Shown here: positions 48,801-59,944 of the stretch, piece after piece
Layout: the number at the start of each line of letters is the position of its first letter
Position numbering within the stretch: the stretch's first letter is position 1
Source: Warburgia ugandensis
Taxonomy: Eukaryota; Streptophyta; Magnoliopsida; Canellales; Canellaceae
Length of the DNA stretch: 64,000 nucleotides
Reading direction: 5' to 3'
Assembly (NCBI GenBank): GCA_035236585.1
Contig: CP141132.1
Coordinates: 53,695,880-53,759,879 of the forward strand
Made by a program: the position numbers and the translations under genes
The notes under the pieces: generated by a model
What the model saw: the letters and a program-made list of their open reading frames with translations, nothing else
What the model was told of the DNA's origin: nothing
Database searches by the model: none

Positions 48801-48934
48801 TCAAAACATGCGTATGTTTGAATACTCGAGTTCAATATCAGTATAAGAATCCGTAATCAATTGAAATTCAAAATATGCGTATGTTTGAATACTCGAGTTC
48901 AATATCAGTATAAGAATCCATAATCAACTGAAAT
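48801..48934. repeat. Tandem duplication, 2 x 67 bp, in solo LTR G
   Basis: The unit starts TCAAAA-ATGCGTATGTTTG and includes 'actcgagttcaatatcagta'. The two copies differ at only a few bases, so the doubling is recent relative to the LTR. Confidence 0.85.
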
Positions 48935-49291
48935 ACTCATGTCTTAAAAGATCACATAATCCAAAACTAAAAGTATCATATATATATGATGACATCATGT
49001 TATGCAATAGATGCTTCATGGAGTCCAACTCATGGACCTCTAGTATGGTATGGTCGACCAACCTCATATCATGCTATATGAAATGCACATAACTCATCAA
49101 ACCATAGGGTCCACTATGCCCATGACCTCCTCGCCGTGTGGTCCCCGGGTACCTGAGGACACTCGGTCATAGCCTCCACGGGGCCTATGACACGTCTTTG
49201 TCGTAAATCATGCAATTTATGAAATCGGTTGCAAAACATGCATGCAATGCTAGTCTCGCATTCAAAGTCATAACCTTGCCTAGAATTCTGA

Positions 49292-49355
49292 TAGCCTAGA
49301 AGCCTGCTAGCCTAGAAGCCTGCCAGTCTAGAAGCCTGCCAGCCTAGAAGCCTGT
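49292..49355. repeat. Minisatellite, four 16-bp units
   Basis: The unit is approximately TAGCCTAGAAGCCTGC, repeated four times with one or two changes per unit. It replaces the sequence present at this point in the related LTR of E. Confidence 0.85.
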
Positions 49356-49366
49356 CATCTCTCTTT

Positions 49367-49422
49367 GGCCCGCCCTCATCGGCCCGCCCTCATTAGCCCG
49401 CCCTCATCAGCCCGTCCTCATC
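49367..49422. repeat. Minisatellite, four 14-bp units
   Basis: The unit is approximately GGCCCGCCCTCATC, repeated four times with small changes, 11 bases after the 16-bp array. Confidence 0.85.
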
Positions 49423-50315
49423 GGCTAAGGCTACACTTATCATGTAGACAAGCAAAAACCTCTTTTCAATACCAGTCCTCTTTGGGTCCCTCACAACTAC
49501 CTGGCCCTCGGCACTCCAGCATCTTTTGGCAACCCTCAAGAACATGCAATCTTTGCAAGCACTTAAATCATGCAATGTATGCACTTTTTTACAAAAAATA
49601 TATGTGCACAATGTGTATGCAATCTTTTACGAAACATGTCTATGTACAAAACGTTTATCATATGCATGCTGAATCAAGTCATGCTAAACAAGTCATATAC
49701 TTATAACATATGTTCTCAAAATAACAATAGTTCTTTTAAAAGAATCTAATAGTGATAGAGCACCTACTTAGCTAGGTCGCGTTAACCCTCTTATCCTCGT
49801 ACGCTCCTGAACATGGTTTGGGGACTCAAGGTTAGTTTAACCTATCTTTTATGGGTTTAGAGCAGTTGGTCTTATTACTTAGGCATTAGGGGTCCATCCC
49901 TATGCCTATGGGTGTCCTAAGCTCCTAATTGGACCTTAGTATCCTTAGTTTTCCAAAGTTCTAGTGGCCACGCACCACCAACCTATTCTAAGTGTCATGA
50001 CCTCCTTTGATTGGGCCTTGATTATGGATTTTATGGTTTGGATATGTCCGCGTCGTCGATATGGACACAACGCCTTTTGTGGCACCTCAATCAGAGCTCT
50101 AGATCTCAAGTTATAAGTGTTTTAGTATTGTATGTACATAGAGTCTTAAAGACAAAAAACTGGAATGGTAGGGCGCTGCGCGTCTGCGACGTGCGCCCTG
50201 CTTCCTTAAGTAACAAAAAAAATTCGATGTGCGCTAGTGCGCTGAGCGTCTGCAGCGCGCCTCAGCGGGCACGTCTGCAGATGTGCGCGACATCTCCGCC
50301 CGTCTGTCCCTTTAG

Positions 50316-50339
50316 CGGGCACGTCCCTAGACGTGCCCG
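50316..50339. repeat. Inverted repeat in the GC-rich island of LTR G
   Basis: CGGGCACGT and ACGTGCCCG are perfectly inverted around a 6-base loop. It sits among several related CG-rich half-sites at 50240-50340. Confidence 0.7.
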
Positions 50340-51262
50340 TTTGGTTTTTCAAACGGACGTCGACCTGCATTGACGTGGGACGTTCCTATTGGATCATCCC
50401 ACCCATTAGAGACCTGGGTCATCCTCAGGTCACCCTAGTTCGACCCTGTCGAACCAGTGCGGCCCTGGGGACGTCCCAGGGTCCTTGGTGGCTCTTACAG
50501 GCTCCGTTTTGCATGGTTTTTCATGCAAAAACTTAGGGGAATTGAGCCTAGGACTATGGGTGAGATGGGTTTGGGGAGTTTTTGCGCATACCTGCTTCGT
50601 GGCTGGTTTTCTCTCCACGTTTTCCCCTCTTGGTCACTGCTCTGCGATAGGTTTTCTCCAAGCTTTTGGGCTGCCATTAGAGGCACCCAAGAGTTCAATT
50701 TATAGGGCTTTTAAAGAGGGTTCTGGAGGGGTTCTAACCGCCTTTGAATGGCGGTGGAGAAACCTCCAGAAGGGTGGTGGTTTCTCCTTGAAACACCACC
50801 GTTCTAGAAGCCTCTAGGAGCTTGAAGAAGACGGGGTGCCCGTATCAAAATGGGCACCTGTGTTTTTCAGGTTAAGTCGTTTTTTTGTGAAATTTATAGT
50901 TTTGCCCTAAACTTCAAAGGGCCATATCTTGCTCATTTTAACTCCGTTTTGGGTGATTTTGGTCTCGTTGGATTCCTTTTTCCAAGACGCATCTAATGGC
51001 ACCACTTTTAGGACCAAATTCCTGGGTTTAGTCAAGGCAACTAGTGAAATGACCAAAATGCCCTTTTCTTTAAAACTGAACTTTTCATTGCTAAACTTGG
51101 AATTTCAATATTACAAAATTGGAGTCATTACAGTCAACCAACCTCATATCATGTCATATGCAATGCAAATAAGACCATAAACCATAGGGTCCAACTATGC
51201 CAACGACCTCCTCGCCGTGTGGTCCCCGGGTACCTGAGGACACTCGTGTCATAGGCCCCAAC

Positions 51263-52334
51263 TGTGACGACCTGGGTTTTCTCATGCATTTTTAAATGCC
51301 ATATCTAATTTCCTAAGGCGAGATGCATCCCTATTTGAAAACCATTTTATAAAAACTATGCAATGCAGCGGAAAATCTTTAGTTTTAAACTCATTTTGAA
51401 AACCCCGAGTGTCATTTGCTTTCACAACAACCAAAGTAATTTTTGAAAAACTTTAGAAACCATAAATGTTTTTCCCTAGATCTTTCCAGTCACAGCACAC
51501 AGCCTAACTGTAATTAAATATAACTACATGTCCAAAGGGTTGAGAGTTTACTTACATGTATAACTGTCTCCTTTTTAAGTCACTTGCTCGTAGCACTAAT
51601 ATCTCCTTAGGCGTTGTCTGGGGGACTAGGACGTCCTCACGGCACCCTGGTTCGACCCTGTCGAACCAGTGCTGCCCAGGGGACGTCCCTGGGTCCTTGG
51701 TGGCTCTCCAGGGCTCCGTTTTGCATGGTTTTTCATGCAAAAACCTAGGGAAATTGATCTTAGAACTACTATGAAGATGGGTTTTAAGGGATCTTGGGCA
51801 TACCTGGCTCGTTGCTGGGTTTTTCTCCTTATTTCCCCTCTAGGTCACTCCTCCACAATGGGTTTTCTTCAACCTTTTGGGCTGCCATTAGAGGCGCCCA
51901 AGAGCTCTATTTATAGAGCTATGAGAGGGTTCTGGAGCGGGCTCTCACCGCCTTTGAATGGCAGTAGAGAAACCTCCAGAATGGCGGTGATTTCTCCTCC
52001 AATCGCCGCTGTTCTAGAACCCTCTAGGAGGTGGAAGATGAAGGGTGCCTGTATCAAAATGGGCCCCTGTGTTTTGCAGGCTAAATCCGTTTTTCACAAA
52101 AATTACATTTTTGCCCTTAAACTTCCAAGGGCCATAACTTGCTCATTTTAACTCTGTTTTGGGTGATTTTGGTCTTGTTGGATTCCTTTTTCTGAGACGC
52201 ATCTAATGGTACCATTTTTAGGACCAAATTTCTGGGTTCAATCAAGGTGACTAGTGAAATGACCAAAATACCCTTATCTTCAAAAACTGAACTTTTCATG
52301 GGATTTTAATATTACAAAAATTGGGGTCATTACA
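51263..52334 (-). repeat. Left LTR (3' LTR) of element F
   Basis: 1072 bp from TGTGACGACCTGGG to GGGGTCATTACA. The first 350 bases resemble D's LTR and the remainder from about 51618 resembles E's LTR from about 26995 onwards. TATA box at 51907-51916. Confidence 0.9.
51907..51916 (-). promoter_or_regulatory. TATA box in F left LTR
   Basis: The minus strand reads CTATAAATAG, in the same context as in E (27277-27286). Confidence 0.65.
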
Positions 52335-55300
52335 TTATTACCCCCTTGAAAGAATTTCGTCCTTGAAATTCCATAAATTATCATCTTCCAAGTATTTGTC
52401 TCTTAGATGATTTCATAGTGAATGCATTCTCCCCCTTAGGAATCAAATCTAGGCTCATCCTCAATTTATCATTTCTATTGTCCTTCCCACAAGGCTTTAC
52501 CTTTAAGGACCGCTTTTGTTGCGTACTCTGATGCACATTGTCATACATGCCAATTTAACAATACCAATTTCTAGCAGTACTTCATCTATCTCGAAATCCT
52601 TAGATGCCCATATTTTTCTCATCGTGTATAAGATAGTCTCCTTGTAGGATCATGCTTCTATATTCATGTATAAATTACTCCATACTTCTTTGAGATCGTA
52701 TGATCTTATTTCTCCTATTTTATTTTGAATATCATAGGATAATCCCTTTCATCTAGTGATCTCTTTCATTATTCACAAGTCCAAAAAGTTACCTTCTTTC
52801 TATTGTGTCTAACTTTGCTTCTTATATTTGTCTCCAAGATACTTCAATAATTGATATGGTATCATGTGCTCTATAGCCAAACTCTTACTTAACTTTGAAT
52901 TTCAACTATCTGTCATTTTCCATATGTGACTTGATTTCCTTGACCAAGGTTACATTCGAAAATGAAAGCCAATCAGTAGCATCTTCCATCAAGGACCTGA
53001 TCATATACTGAAAGTAAAATGTCCTGACTCCATATCCAGTTTCATAATTATTGAATTCATTAAAAGCTTTTCTCCGTGAGGATCTCATGTCAAATGTTAA
53101 TGGTTGATTCATCATCATGGGTCATATGTTCTTGTCTAGAAGCCTATCTCAATATTCTCATCAATTTGTCATTAGGAGTGTTAATAATGTTCCTATTTGT
53201 GCAAAGCAAAAAGTCTCTTATTCATCACCGAGTACCCTTACAAGGTCATGGTTGAATCCTGTGTCATCATCCTCTTTATTCTTTCTTTGCTTGATGGTTT
53301 TCTTTGTAACCTTTCAGTCTAACAGTTCTATACTCAATCTAGTAGGGTTAGTCCTTAGGAAATTCCTTAAATTGATTTTTCGTACTTGGTATATGCTCAT
53401 AACAACTAACTATTTGTCTAAAGGCCACGTAACATCGAATCTTACCTTATAATGTGCTGGCCACCTTAACTTTCTCCTTCCATCCCTATGTCAATATATC
53501 GTGCAATCTTTTATCAAGGCTTTATTGTCAATCATGCAGTCTGTATTGTCAGGAGGTATCCTCATAAGTAGTGATTTTCTCAATTCCTCAAATTTTATTT
53601 TTCAAGTGCCTCGTTGTTTTATCTTTCAAGTGCCTTCTCATACTTAGTTTATAATAGCAGTTCTCGTTCAATAACTACTTCATCAAGTTATGCTGAAGCT
53701 ATTAAATCATCAAATTTGAAAAACACTCAGGTAAGCATGGAACATTTTTGTATACATATAAAAAGACTTTATTTGATTAGCTATTGATCTCTGTCCAGAT
53801 ATATCCTTGTCGTAAGCTCAAGGGTCTCTAAGGTGATCGGTACTTTATCTACCCTTCTTTTTAATCTAAGTTATCAGCATCTTTCAGACCCAAAGTAATT
53901 TCTATGGTTTGTCATGGTATCTATTCGGGTTTGGAAAAGTCTGTCTTATTGGTGGAGATTGCTCTTCTGTCTTAGTTGTTACTGTATTTATTAACTGACC
54001 TCATACCCTCAATTGACTTAGTCTAACAAGTTCTTTTCCCTTCAAGGAAAACTCAAGTCTAAAGACTTATAACATCCCTCTGAGTATATAACTTCGACTA
54101 CTAACTCATAGATACTAACATAATTGATCAAATAGGGTGGGATACCTTTATTTAGTCAATAGTACTCTAAAGGTAATGACTAAATAATGGTCTTAAGATT
54201 TTTGGTCTTCCAATCTATAATAATAAGACCTCCATTTTGATCCTTGATGGTGCCCTCTTGCTAATATGCGCAAGTCACTATCCTGGCTTAATTCCTTTTT
54301 CAATATACCTTATTGGAAAGGTGGGATATTACCAAATTTTCCTTTTTATGAATTATATCCATTGGTGTTCCCCATAAGCTAATGAATCTGGTAAGAATCT
54401 AATTGTAATAATTGATATCAAACCATTTGTAGAATTTAATTTCTAGTTTGTCACCATTCCTCTTCGAAAATTTCTTATCGCATAATCTCCTGAAATTCGA
54501 TACTCTACTCAAAGTCTTAAATCCCATATGCTTTCTCTCTATTATACGTATCATTGCCAACTCAACTATTATTCCTTTGAAGTTGATTGGTTATCTTCAA
54601 GATGAAAGATTTGTATGTATCTTCATAAGGTCATGATTTCCTTCTTTTGAATATTCAATATTCATCGAATACTTATAGTTACATCTCTATCTCTTTCTCT
54701 CTTTTCTTCAATATCCATTTGGTCTACCTGGATCAATGTCTCTATATGCGTTATTGCATATATTTGATACTTCATCTATTTCTTTAAGTAACATATATGA
54801 TAAACTGAATGCTTCTCAGAAATTCTAAACTACCTTAAGATTATTGAAATCCTCAATTGCCTATATCTTTAATAAAATTCATACCATGTCTTAATAACGA
54901 CATTGACGTTTTTGATCATGCTATACTCTTCTTACAAGTTCATGTTAGGATCAATCTATTATCACAGATCTATCATCCCCAATATTATCGTCAAGATCCT
55001 TTGATAACTCGGTCGAATTCATTTCCCTATCTCATAATATGTCACTTGCATACATCTTCTAATTTACTTCATAATATTCAGGTAGTTATTATTCGATAGC
55101 ACTTCACTCTTCATAAGACTCCAATTAAAGTATCCAAAATTGAGCTAAGTCCTTCAGGATCCATAGCTTTGTGATCTAGCACGAGTCACAGTCATCTCCT
55201 AATATCATCTTGCATTCTTATCCCTCTTAGATTATCATCCAAACTTTTCTCAAAGTCTGTCTTTTACATCTCATATATCACATCCTTGTGATAGTGTACT

Positions 55301-55738
55301 CATATTCTGATATTCTTTATGATGGTAAGATAGCCATCTAGGTTCTTTGATTTACTTTTGATAAGATTACTTTATTGCAGGTCAACACTATCTACTAACA
55401 AGTCCATTAATCATGTCTATTCATTCATCATTCTCATAATATGATCCATATATGAGTTTTTATATTTGCACCACACAACAATCCTTAATCCTTAAGTTGT
55501 CTTAGACTGGATTTTGGATAAGGGTTGCACTATCCTTTGCTTAATTATTTGTTAAACCAAGCTGTGTTTGACCTCTTTATTTATGGTGAAATGCCTTGAG
55601 CATTAATATTGTAATCATCAAATAGAAGTAGTCATCTCTACTACTTCTATTTATACTACTTGATTTTCTCTATGGTCTATGACCCTTGGACATGGTGGAC
55701 TGGCTGTGAAAGGATAAAATCTGGGCTCTGATACCAAC
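52335..55738 (-). other. Coding-poor interior of element F
   Basis: It opens beside the left LTR with a polypurine tract (minus strand AAGGGGGTAATAA). It is collinear with D's interior but holds about 150 extra bases near 55115-55290. A 70-codon minus-strand frame (52906-53118, FQYMIRSLMEDATDW) is also recognisable in D, and I cannot assign it to a family. No RT, integrase, protease or convincing gag is present. Confidence 0.7.
55723..55736 (-). promoter_or_regulatory. Primer-binding site of element F (tRNA-iMet type)
   Basis: The minus strand reads TGGTATCAGAGCCC, two bases from the right LTR, identical to D's site. Confidence 0.9.
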
Positions 55739-56810
55739 TGTGACGACCCAGGTTTTCTCATGCATTTTTAAATGCCATATGTAATTTCCTAAGGCGGGAT
55801 GCATCCCTATTTGAAAACCATTTTATAAAAACTATGCAATGCAGCGGAAAATCTTTAGTTTTAAACTCATTTTGAAAACCCCGAGTGTCATTTGCTTTCA
55901 CAACAACCAAAGTAATTTTTGAAAAACTTTAGAAACCATAAATGTTTTTCCCCAGATCTTTCCAGTCACAGCACACAGCCCAACTGTAATTAAATACAAC
56001 TACATGTCCAAAGGGTTGAGAGTTTACTTACATGTATAACTGTCTCCTTTTTAATTCACTTGCTCGTAGCACTAATATCTCCTGAGGCGTCGTCTGGGGG
56101 ACCAGGACGTCCTCAGGACACCCTGGTTCGACCCTGTCAAACCAGTGCGGCCTAGGGGACGTCCTTGGGTCCTTGGTGGCTCTCCAAGGCTCCATTTTGC
56201 ATGGTTTTTCATGCAAAAACCTAGGGAAATTGATCTTAGAACTACTGTGAAGATGGGTTTTGAGGGATCTTGGGCATACCTGACTCGTTGCTGGGTTTTT
56301 CTCCTTATTTCCTCTCTAGGTCACTCCTCCACAATGGGTTTTCTTCAACCTTTTGGGATTCCATTAGAGGCGCAGAAGAGCTCTATTTATAGAGCTATGA
56401 GAGGGTTCTGGAGGGGGCTCTCACCGCCTTTGAATGGCGGTGGAGAAACCTCCAGAATGGCAGTGATTTCTCCTCCAATCACCTCCGTTCTAGAACCCTC
56501 TAGGAGGTGGAAGATGAAGGGTGCCTGTATCAAAATGGGCCCCTGTGTTTTGCAGGCTAAATCCGGTTTTTGTAAAAATTACATTTTTGCCCCTGAACTT
56601 CCAAGGGCCATAACTTGCTCATTTTAACTTCGTTTTAGGTGATTTTGGTCTTGTTGGATTCCTTTTTCTGAGCCGCATCTAATGGTATCATTTTTAGGAC
56701 CAAATTTCTGGGTTTAGTCAAGGTGACTAGTGAAATGACCAAAATACCCTTATCTTCAAAAACTGAACTTTTCATGGAATTTTAATATTACAAAAATTGG
56801 GGTCATTACA
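55739..56810 (-). repeat. Right LTR (5' LTR) of element F
   Basis: 1072 bp from TGTGACGACCCAGG to GGGGTCATTACA, followed by TGTTA. It has the same mosaic layout as the left LTR. TATA box CTATAAATAG on the minus strand at 56383-56392. Confidence 0.9.
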
Positions 56811-56815
56811 TGTTA

Positions 56816-57410
56816 TCCTCATTTTGGTTAACTTTCAAGTATAAATATGAGTAATAAATTTCTTTCTAGAAAATTTATTGAATCTAATAGGCTTTAAGGA
56901 AGCTACAAAATGATATAGGCCGTCCTTGTTCAACCCAGTCCCTTCAGCCTATCACTATTAAGCCTTTCTCTTATTTAACCCAATTTACCTTAACCCAGGA
57001 TAAGCTAGAAAAATAAATAACCATTACCCATTTTTGAAATGAGTAGAGTTAGTAGAAAAGTTAAAAAATAAAAAGTTGAAGAAGTAAGAAAAATTAGAAG
57101 TCTTTCTTTCAAAGCAGTCAAGAGAAAAAGAAGTATCAGAAGAAAAAAGGAGAAAATTTGAAAGACAAGATTACAAAGTAAATTCACTTCAACAAAGTCG
57201 AAGATGAGTTATCCATCAATTAAAAAGAAGATCTCTACTCAATTATGAACCCTTGAAATCCTTATGCCCTTCTTTTTTGAACTTGTCCCAAGCTTACATT
57301 TCATACTATTTAAAGACCCATTGATCTTACTTAAAGAGGAGATAAAAGGAAGGTAGCAAGGTAAAATACCCTTATTATTCTTGGAAATTATGTCCACTCT
57401 TCAGGATCAC
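56816..57410 (+). other. Non-coding spacer of fossil C, right of the compound insertion
   Basis: It continues 47703 and parallels B at 24550-25071 and 30458-30640, including a purine-rich stretch at about 57050-57185. It passes into LTR sequence near 57411. No credible frame. Confidence 0.65.
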
Positions 57411-59944
57411 TTTTGCATAAAAACTACCCAGTTAGTTACCCATGTGTTACAACTTATATGGTAAATTATGGTTTTTAGACCAAAATTTGTAACACATGCA
57501 TTTTTGACCTAATGAAGCAAATTTTTAATATTTTGTAAGCTCATAAGCTAATCTAAGGTAAACATGTGATTAATCACATTTTTCTAGGATTTGATTAGAG
57601 TTTTTCACTTTTGTAGGAAGAGAGATGATGATCTGACTGCAGAGATCAATCAAGATGAAATTGAAGATCAAGATCTAAAGTTCTAATCAAAGCTTAAAAC
57701 CCATTTGGACCAGCAGTGGATGAAATCAAAGGAGCTAAAGGTGGCTAAAGTGGGCCCAAGAAGCAAGCCATGCATTTCCACCACCTTTTGTATGAGAGCC
57801 ATTCAAGCTATGAACAAAGTGACAAGTCAAGGAGCCAAGCCAAGAAAGCTTCCAAAGCCTACCATGAAGCCTAGCCAATGGACCCTTCAAATTTAGCCAT
57901 CTAAGCCATCAAGCTAAGCTAAATGGAAGGCTAGGATTCAAGGAAATTCAAGAGAATTATCCATAAGAATTTCAGGGAAGGTTTGAAGTTAATTAAGGTA
58001 AATCTTATTATGATAAGTTAGCATATGGACCAATAGGATGAGAACCTTCCATTTTTTGTGTTTTTCTCACTTTTCTTCACTTTCCACCTCACCCCTAAGA
58101 TGCGCTACGAATTTCAAATTGTATTTGAGAGTTGCATCTTTCTAAAACTCTATTACAATGGTAAAACTCCATTCTAACTAACCAACCACTTCTTAGGAAA
58201 CTACCGAACCAACAATAATTCTCTCCTTCTCTTTCCTATTTCATTCCCACCTCACTTTCCTATTTTGTAGGAGTGTCCAAAGATTTTTGAAGGGGGAGAC
58301 ACCCCTTCCTAAAAATTTGTCATCTCCCAGCTACTCCACCTCTAAATGGGTAGCTTACTTCTACCCACTTTCGTCGTTATAAACCTTAGCTACCTATCAT
58401 CTTAACCCTCCAAAATAACTTGATTTCATCCCTACCACATCTTCTTATTAGGGAACCCTAGGAAAATTAGGAAAAAACTATAAAAAGACAAAGCTACATT
58501 AAAGGCGGACTTTTACACTTAGAAAAAAGATGCCTCCTTCATTGGGGAAGGAGACATCCTCTTCTTAACCTCCCATATTCTCACTTTTGCTTGGAATTTC
58601 TCTCCTCTTTGGGTGGCTGCTACTCTATGCTAAGATGTGTTCGAGTGTTCCACACATAGTTCTTAATTGTCGATTCTCCTTTTAAAGGTTGGTTAGCTTC
58701 CTCTATTTCACTTGTTTGATCTTAGTTTCTTTAATAATAGCTTCTTCTCTTTTTTTTCCTTTGCTTTTCCTTGCCTTAAAGACTAAGATTCAATACTGGT
58801 TTTCCTTAAAGTGACAGCCAAGGGAAGTCAACTTGAATCTAGTTTCTCCCTTTCCCTTTCATTGCCTTCCAGTTCTGTTTTTAGATTCCTAAATTACAGC
58901 CTTGTTCTCTTAGTTTCCTTTGAGTTTTATCTTCTTACTCCATTAGAATTTTCCTTCAATTTCAAGTATGCTTATTCATGATTGATAGTTAGAACATTTG
59001 AAGAAGGATTATGTTGTAGTTATGGGTGGATTAAGTTCAAGTGGACTTCATTGTAATAGGATTTTAATTTCAGATTTGATTACATGTATTAGAGCTTTAC
59101 ATTAGTGGATTTTAATGTAATTCAATAAAGTTTATTGGAGTTTTCAATTGATGTTGGTGTCCAGTAGTTAATAGTTTACTTTCTTGAATATTTTCTTACA
59201 TTAGAATTGATTAATTCCATGTTTTACATCTTCTATTGAATGAATGATTCAACTACTATGTTTTTAGAATTTCTTTTCATGGTTTGTTTTGTTTAATTTC
59301 CAGCACCACGCACTTTATGTTCACTTGAATTTTCAATCATCCAAATTGATCTTTAGATTGCTTTGTTAATATTAAAGTAAGATTGCATGCTTTAGGACTA
59401 GCAAAGTTGCTGATTAATTGAGATCTAAGTTGGTGCACTCATTCACATTAGGAAAAGTAGTTAATAGTGTTATTCTTAATTAGTTTGTGTGTGTGTTGTC
59501 AATTGTTAAAATTTCCATTCCATGAATTTAATTGCTTTATGTAGAAGTTCCATGATTAGGAAAGTAGTTGTTTAATGTATGTTTCCTTAGGTTAGTTGGT
59601 AAATTTCATGCTTAGGAAAGTTAATTTACGAAAGTTGTTAAAATGCAATTTAGGAAAGTATCACTTTAGGAAAGTCATAAAATTAAAAAGTTTTCCATTA
59701 GGCAAGTTTTATTTTTAGAAGGTGCATGTCTTAGGAAAGTTTTCAATTTTGGCATGTTTCTAATTTATGCATAGTTTTCATTTCCATGTGTTAATTTCTA
59801 TTCTTAGTTTAATTTGAAGATCTCTTGAATTTTGGCTAGGTTGGATAGTTTAAAGGACCACTAGCATGACATTCATTCAACTCCTCATGAGATCGACCTC
59901 ACTAGCATGCTATGTGCAAATGATTCATGCATTTGCATGTTAAC
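57411..59944 (+). repeat. 3' LTR of Athila-like fossil C (main part)
   Basis: LTR family sequence from 'ttttgcataaaaactaccca' to 'gcatttgcatgttaac', where solo LTR S begins. The last few bases probably resume at 62598-62612. TATA element CTATAAAAAG at 58478-58487. It faces LTR S, giving a large inverted repeat. Confidence 0.75.
58478..58487 (+). promoter_or_regulatory. Likely TATA box in C's 3' LTR
   Basis: CTATAAAAAG follows an A-rich run. A transcript from here would run rightwards across the LTR junction at 59944 into the inverted LTR. Confidence 0.5.

Larger units (their letters stand above)
48372..51132 (-). mobile_element. Solo LTR G (E-type chromovirus LTR)
   Basis: 2761 bp from TGTCATGACCCGGG to GGAGTCATTACA, flanked by GTCGA (48367-48371) and GTCAA (51133-51137); the intact target 'ggtcgaccaacctc' is visible in E's LTR near 25687. 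It is closest to E's LTR along most of its length. It contains a doubled 67-bp segment (48801-48934), two adjacent minisatellites (49292-49355 and 49367-49422), a GC-rich island (about 50150-50560) with a 9-bp inverted repeat, and a TATA-like CCTATAAATTG on the minus strand at 50695-50705. Confidence 0.85.
47704..56810 (-). mobile_element. Compound chromovirus-type insertion (outer LTR piece + solo LTR G + element F)
   Basis: The whole block is flanked by TGTTA (47699-47703 and 56811-56815), and the flanks join to a sequence seen uninterrupted in B ('ctgttatcc' near 24545). It contains an outer D-type LTR piece (47704-48371 and 51138-51262), solo LTR G inside that piece, and element F (51263-56810). 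F's own edges do not show a matching 5-bp repeat: CCAAC lies on its left and TGTTA on its right. The outer duplication therefore brackets a composite product. Confidence 0.75.
51263..56810 (-). mobile_element. Non-autonomous LTR retrotransposon F with 1.07 kb LTRs
   Basis: 5548 bp: LTR 51263-52334, polypurine tract, coding-poor interior (52335-55738), iMet primer site (55723-55736), LTR 55739-56810. Both LTRs are 1072 bp and differ by about 2-3 percent over the first 340 bases, so this is the youngest complete element here. The interior is collinear with D's, at roughly 85-90 percent by eye, and lacks gag-pol. The LTRs are mosaic: the R/U5 side follows D and the U3 side follows E. It is structurally whole as a non-autonomous form. 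Confidence 0.88.

Noticed and set aside
49292-49422. CRISPR-like array
   Set aside because: Units are directly abutting with no spacers, and the context is a plant LTR; plain minisatellites.
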